Shown here piece by piece: positions 61,336 to 64,000 of a stretch of 64,000 nucleotides of DNA. The DNA is taken from contig OZ345367.1 in NCBI GenBank assembly GCA_977006965.1, positions 2,170,001 to 2,234,000 of the forward strand, read 5' to 3'. Source of the stretch: Phymatolithon calcareum. Lineage: Eukaryota; Rhodophyta; Florideophyceae; Hapalidiales. Each line of letters opens with the position of its first letter. Position 1 is the first letter of the stretch. Position numbers and translations under genes: made by a program. The notes under the pieces are model-generated. The model worked only from the letters and a program-made list of their open reading frames with translations. It ran no database searches and was not told where the DNA came from.

Positions 61336-63299
61336 TTACGTCCAACAAGCTTTCCAGCGCTTCTGTTCCACAAAAAATTTCCTCACTGCTGCAAGCACCG
61401 TTTGTTTCCGCACAGATAGGACTCCTTCGGTAACGCTGGCGACCGTGACACTTGGAAATCTAACGGTACCGACGCGGTTCTCAGGTTGTATCCTCTTGAC
61501 AAGCTCGGCAAAAATATCTGATCCACGAATATCGGCGCGCCCAAAATCGGTATTCCAGCCTGCAATGCCGCGCACGTTGTCCCAGCGCCGCAGTGAGAAA
61601 ATATCATCTCATATTGCGAGAGCAACCATGAGTACTGCACGCTACCCTTCGTCACAAAAACTTGACCCTTCGCCCATGCAAGCAGTGACTTGTCCGACTC
61701 TTCGTCCAGGTGATGGAGCCCAAGCTGTGCATTTCCAGGGACTATCACCAATCGTTGCACACCGGCTTCTATAATGCCTGACAGGAGCGCCCTCATCAGT
61801 GCGAGGGCTACTCCCTGTGCTTTCATGGAACCATAGGTCACTACGGAGGGAGGGGGCCAAATTGCAGGAATGTGGCCAAGTCGGGCTGCACTTGCTGAGG
61901 GTTCCAGGTTACTGGTTGTAGACACGCAATAATGCAGTGGCGCCAGAAGCTGCAGAAATAGGCGACCTAAATTCCGACTTAGTTCTGCGAGCAGGAAGCA
62001 CGCAATAGGCTTCCAGCAAAGCCCATAGCTGGAAGGCAATCGGAAGCTTATTTAAGCAGTCTCCCTTTGTAGTTTTAGTAGAGAGCATCTCATCTTCTCA
62101 TCGGAGAGAGATCACCCCTTTTCAAGATAAACCCATTCTTTATCTTATCACTCCCAGTGATTACATGGTGTGAATGCGGATGCGAGGGAACTCACGATAT
62201 GCACATTCGGGGGGAAGTCGGGGGCTCGCTGTAGTATTGTGGACCCGGACTGTAAACGGGCACAATCCGCGGTAGTGGTAGGTTGGCAGAGCGCGGTGTT
62301 CGAAGGTCCACGAGGTCAACAGAAAAGCGGTTAGAGCGGGTAGTGGCAGGTGAAAGGAGAAAGGGAAAGAAAACAAAGAAAAGGAAGGAGGGAAAAGTGT
62401 AGAGAGTAGTGGGTGGGTTGTGGCTTAGGCGGTGTGGTGTGCGCTGTATCCGCGATCTTGAGTGTGAAGGGAGGTGAAAGGCGAGACCGGAGTAGCCCTA
62501 GGGAACCGTTATGGATGCGGTCACGAAGGGGTGAGCCGGGAATGCCCGTAGGGATAAAAGAGGAATGTGAGGGAAGGGTGAGGAAGCCCTGACCGAGCTT
62601 TAGGGAACCGTTATAGATGCGGGCACGAAAAGTGAAGCCAGAAACCCCCTACCTTCCTTTACTCTCGCACGCGTCGGCCGCGGCTTTAAGTATAGAAAGT
62701 GAGGAAATTATGGAGAGGGAATTGTAATTGTAATTACCACTGATGTCCGCAATCGGCGAGAGCTGTAAGCGATCGTGGGTGGTCATCTTGGGTGGCCCCT
62801 ATACTACACTCGCGGCATCAGCTGCGGCGATATGTATGTTCGGGTTGGAACTCATTCTGCATATGTCTTCGATGGTGGTGAGAGCGAGGCCGAAATCGGA
62901 TCTCTCCTTGTTCATAGCTTCAAGACTAGGGACAAAGGTTTTCTGAAGAAAAGTGAAATGCAATTCAAGATTCTTCTCGGATTTGTAGGAGATGACGTCT
63001 CCTTGTTGAAGAGCGCATATGGCTGAAGCAGCTTTCTCACAGAAAATATGTGCGATGGGGAAGGTATAGTTTGTTGAGACAACGATAGTGCTGTTCGATG
63101 CCTCGGCAATTGAAAGGATGCGTTTGGCATCGGGTAATATCAGGTCATGATGGAGAAAAACCATCACAGCAGCTGTGTTTGGGATATTGTCTTCTTCCAC
63201 ATCAGAGTGGAATGCGGGGACGTAGTCCAATGCACGAGCAAGCGAGAATGTCAGTGGGACTGCTTCGAAATGCTTGTTGCTCGAAGGAGCCAGATGCAT
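61336..63299 (-). pseudogene. UDP-glycosyltransferase (GT1-like), split and frameshifted
   Basis: Two coding blocks on the minus strand. The first, 63299-62799, starts MHLAPSSNKHFEAVPLTFSLARAL, like the N-terminal sugar-acceptor half of family 1 glycosyltransferases. The second begins after a good acceptor (gccttccag, near 62027) and holds the donor-binding half: VVTYGSMKAQG, LVIVPGNAQLG and HCGAGTTCAALQAGIPILGAPIFVDQIF. There the frame breaks at a T-run (61510-61514 on the plus strand, five A's). One more base would restore the continuation FAELVKRI...VRFPSVTVASVTE in the neighbouring frame, which ends at 61336. About 770 bases between the blocks are an intron or an insertion, and 60-80 residues of a normal enzyme are unaccounted for. 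Either a pseudogene or a gene with a one-base sequencing error. Confidence 0.5.
62041..62798. other. Non-coding block within the glycosyltransferase gene
   Basis: Its composition differs from the flanks (G/A-rich on the plus strand). It contains a 29-base near-identical direct repeat, tagggaaccgttatggatgc at 62498 and its variant at 62602. It could be a long intron, a solo LTR or another insertion. I found no flanking duplication. Confidence 0.4.
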
Positions 63300-63479
63300 T
63301 ACGTCGGACGGAATACAAAGAGTTTTTTAGTCAACATAAGGTGAGCTTGAAAGCTCAATATCGCCTCGTGAACCGACAGTCAAGAGAATCGGCCTGATAA
63401 TTGTGGTAATGTTGAAGCTTACCGGACATTGAATTGGAGATCATGCAGTTCTTTCAGTTCATTCATTTTGCCTTTTCCC

Positions 63480-64000
63480 CTAATGGGGCTGCTTGCGATT
63501 CGACGGTCTAAGCTTCTTCCATTCTATCCTATCGTTAGCGAGTTCGAATTCGGCTTTAACGTCTCGTCCAGGTGCGTCACCAAAGAGTGATTCTCGCGTT
63601 CGTCTGACGCATTGTAGCAGCACCTGGCGAACCAGGCGGCGCTCGATGCGGTTCTTTATATACTCTTCAATGAGAATTTGAGCAACTGTACAGAGCCTGC
63701 TAATGACCTGCTGTCATCTAAGGTTACCAATTGAATAGATGTACATGGAGAGTTTCTGAATTAGTGTACTGTACGAATATAACAGTAGTGGGTTTTGGCA
63801 AAAATTGTACGGTCTTTTTTTCGGTTGGTATGACTCTTCAATTAGGAACCGTACCGAAATGTCTTGACTTACGTTGGCAAACGCATGGGTTAAGTACTGT
63901 ATGATATGCTGTAATCGCGTTGGACTAGCAGCATTCAATCGTCCGTCTCCTACTCCGAGCACAGGCGTACACAGCACACCACCCACTATGCAGGAGGGCA
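63480..64000 (-). CDS. Unknown two-exon gene, 5' end beyond the window
   Basis: The frame is open from the right window edge to an exon end at 63873 (AAC/GTAAGTC). An intron of 162 bases ends at 63711 (gatgacag), and a second exon runs 63710-63480 with 76 codons and a TAG. Both splice sites have good consensus and the phase is consistent (phase 0), which is the main support. The second exon is a charged amphipathic helix-rich segment (QILIEEYIKNRIERRLVRQ, FELANDRIEWKKL). The first exon contains RLQHIIQYLTHAFAN. I do not recognise the protein. A GTG-initiated start inside the window is possible but unlikely in a eukaryote. Confidence 0.45.

Noticed and set aside
62280-62330. tRNA-like B-box (gtgttcgaaggtcc) in the non-coding block
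   Set aside because: No acceptor stem or cloverleaf could be formed around it.

Overview
The window is nuclear DNA from a eukaryote. It has spliceosomal introns with GTAAGT-type donors, a tubulin-folding cofactor, an APC/C subunit, an F-box protein, a centrin and eukaryotic retrotransposons. A two-exon thylakoid-lumen pentapeptide protein and a protoporphyrinogen oxidase point to a photosynthetic lineage. Compact genes with zero to two short introns (58-162 nt), packed into islands between long transposon-filled stretches, suggest a red alga of the Chondrus type. That placement is inference; no rRNA or organelle marker is present to prove it.

Layout. (1) 1-5775 is one copy of a segmental duplication whose second copy is 35312-41110, in the same orientation. 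The left copy is decayed: its protoporphyrinogen oxidase carries a nonsense codon, and its NOM1/SGD1 gene has lost the start codon and is cut off at the duplication edge. The right copy keeps both genes intact. (2) 5807-6493 is an unrecognised minus-strand coding unit interrupted by one TAG. (3) 6599-14641 is a complete tyrosine-recombinase (DIRS-superfamily, PAT/Kangaroo-like) retrotransposon with split direct repeats A1-ORFs-B1-A2-B2, read on the minus strand. (4) 16050-23486 is a young Ty1/copia LTR element on the minus strand, with two 318-bp LTRs and a 5-bp target duplication. Its pol has an in-frame TGA in RNase H. Between pol and the 3' LTR it carries a 469-codon ORF on the opposite strand. 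(5) 23492-28813 is gene-poor: a DDE transposase pseudogene, two very regular palindromes and two terminal-inverted-repeat elements. (6) 28814-34585 encodes an NLR-like protein of 1923 aa with an NB-ARC-type NTPase and 20 almost identical 44-residue TPR units; degenerate units continue past its stop codon.

(7) 38520-59471 is a gene island: PPOX and NOM1 (divergent), an F-box/LRR protein, NAT9-like acetyltransferase, thylakoid-lumen pentapeptide protein, CDC26, centrin, TBCD (three exons, 1188 aa), a membrane-anchored methyltransferase and a 1418-aa membrane protein with Sel1 repeats. (8) 59472-64000 holds a Mutator-like remnant, a frameshifted UDP-glycosyltransferase and the 3' part of an unknown two-exon gene running off the right edge.

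The island genes are housekeeping functions with no operon-like logic. The most interesting parts are the homogenised TPR array of the NLR-like gene, the antisense ORF inside the copia element (a possible papain-like fold) and the DIRS-type element with its reconstructable insertion site.
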